Source: Pseudomonadota bacterium (GTDB lineage: Bacteria; Pseudomonadota; Gammaproteobacteria; Xanthomonadales; Rhodanobacteraceae). Taken from it: DNA of 64,000 bases. The stretch spans positions 27,040 through 91,039 of the forward strand of contig JAEWGO010000013.1 in assembly GCA_023388255.1 (NCBI GenBank), read 5' to 3'. Below are positions 63,569 through 64,000 of this stretch, piece by piece. The notes beneath the pieces are model-generated. The model was not told the DNA's origin and did not search any database. It saw only the letters and a program-made list of their open reading frames with translations. Within the stretch, counting starts at the first letter, position 1, and each line of letters begins with the position of its first letter. The position numbers and the translations under genes are program-made.

Positions 63569-63952
63569 ATGGCCAAGAACAACGCGACGAAGAAGATCAG
63601 TTCCCCCAAGGCTGCGGCCAAGCCGGCAGCAGCCGCGAAGCCGGTCAAGGAAGCGCTGAGCAAGTCGGGCCTGGTGGCGCATCTGGCCGAGGCCAGCGGC
63701 GTGATCGCCAAGGACGTGCGTGCGGTGCTCGCCGCGCTGGAAGGCGCAGTGCACGGTTCGGTCAGCAAGAAGGGCATCGGCTCCTTCACGCTGCCGGGTC
63801 TGCTGAAGATCAGCGCGGTCAAGGTGCCGGCCAAGGCGAAGCGCAAGGGCATCAACCCGTTCACCAAGGAAGAGCAGTGGTTCGCCGCCAAGCCTGCCTC
63901 GGTGAAGGTGAAGGTGCGTCCGCTGAAGAAGCTCAAGGACGCCGCTGCCTGA
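63569..63952 (+). CDS. HU/IHF-like DNA-binding protein with basic Ala/Lys-rich tail
   Basis: 127 residues. Residues 1-28 are an Ala/Lys/Pro-rich tail (KKISSPKAAAKPAAAAKPVK), followed by a HU-type body (LSKSGLVAHLAEASGVIAKD, VLAALEGAVHGSVSKKGIGS, FTLPGLLKISAVKVPAKAKR, then KGINPFTKEEQWF and AKPASVKVKVRPLKKL). HU proteins bend and compact DNA. The N-terminal extension resembles histone-like tails and would add DNA contacts. ATG 63569 starts the tail; only a weak GGA precedes it. It is monocistronic, with a likely terminator downstream. Confidence 0.88.
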   Translation: MAKNNATKKISSPKAAAKPAAAAKPVKEALSKSGLVAHLAEASGVIAKDVRAVLAALEGAVHGSVSKKGIGSFTLPGLLKISAVKVPAKAKRKGINPFTKEEQWFAAKPASVKVKVRPLKKLKDAAA

Positions 63953-63961
63953 TCGACGCGC

Positions 63962-63992
63962 GTGATGCGGCGGATTCGCTCCCCCGCATCAC
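63962..63992 (+). terminator. Probable terminator hairpin after the HU-like gene
   Basis: Stem GTGATGCGG/CCGCATCAC (9 bp, 13-nt loop) begins ten bases after the stop. No U-tract is visible before the window edge. Confidence 0.4.
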
Positions 63993-64000
63993 CCGCCGCA

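Overview
The window is GC-rich chromosomal DNA from a gammaproteobacterium, most likely of the order Xanthomonadales/Lysobacterales and probably the family Rhodanobacteraceae (a Dokdonella-like organism). The basis is codon usage, a Pseudomonas/Xanthomonas-like gene set (MaeB, FadE, RsgA, MexEF-type efflux, Ada-AlkA/Ogt), and several large secreted proteins carrying an IF-x-x-GFE/GFD motif that I associate with this group. The family placement is an inference. No rRNA, tRNA, insertion sequence, prophage or CRISPR array is visible.

Layout. 1-13 kb: surface and secreted proteins. These are a giant DUF11 repeat protein running off the left edge, an OmpR-type response regulator, a secreted two-part protein, and a secreted seven-bladed FG-GAP propeller protein with a clear terminator. 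12.7-16 kb: a TrmB/LuxR hybrid regulator and NADP malic enzyme MaeB. 16.2-24.3 kb: the most remarkable block. Two paralogous proteins have an N-terminal half that reads like domain I of three-domain insecticidal Cry delta-endotoxins (the IP-x-VGG hairpin, the central ANLHLVFLRD helix and the terminal LTRE block). They are interleaved with an ECF sigma factor and a membrane Ser/Thr kinase with a TPR-like tail. Both Cry-like proteins have Tat-like leaders and a shared C-terminal domain, and neither has the usual third domain.

24.7-45 kb: mostly housekeeping and metabolism. This covers an M20 amidohydrolase, a DUF1704 (QEGLA) putative metallopeptidase, a beta-helix surface protein, a GAF-GGDEF diguanylate cyclase, an unusual zinc-finger SDR, RsgA, AlaA with an SGNH esterase, a class V aminotransferase, an NlpC/P60 hydrolase, an aldo/keto reductase, a BtaA/BtaB betaine-lipid pair, an LpxH-like phosphoesterase, an OmpA protein with extra Ig-like domains, a glutaredoxin-rhodanese protein, and adenine phosphoribosyltransferase opposed by AMP nucleosidase.

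45-64 kb: an M23 peptidase, FadE followed by a DsbA-fold isomerase, a 7TM-DISM diguanylate cyclase, and a TetR-controlled efflux cassette (RND adaptor, RND pump, DHA2 MFS pump, SDR) with two 16-bp palindromic operators. These are followed by a DUF4124 protein, a tandem 140-bp repeat carrying DnaA-box sequences, an alkylation-repair operon (Ada-AlkA and Ogt), and an HU-like basic protein.

The genes mostly work as small independent units. The coherent groups are the Cry-like/ECF/kinase block, btaA-btaB, alaA-esterase, the efflux cassette and the ada/alkA-ogt operon. Start sites were chosen from visible Shine-Dalgarno sequences, signal peptides and family N-termini; alternatives are given where they matter.
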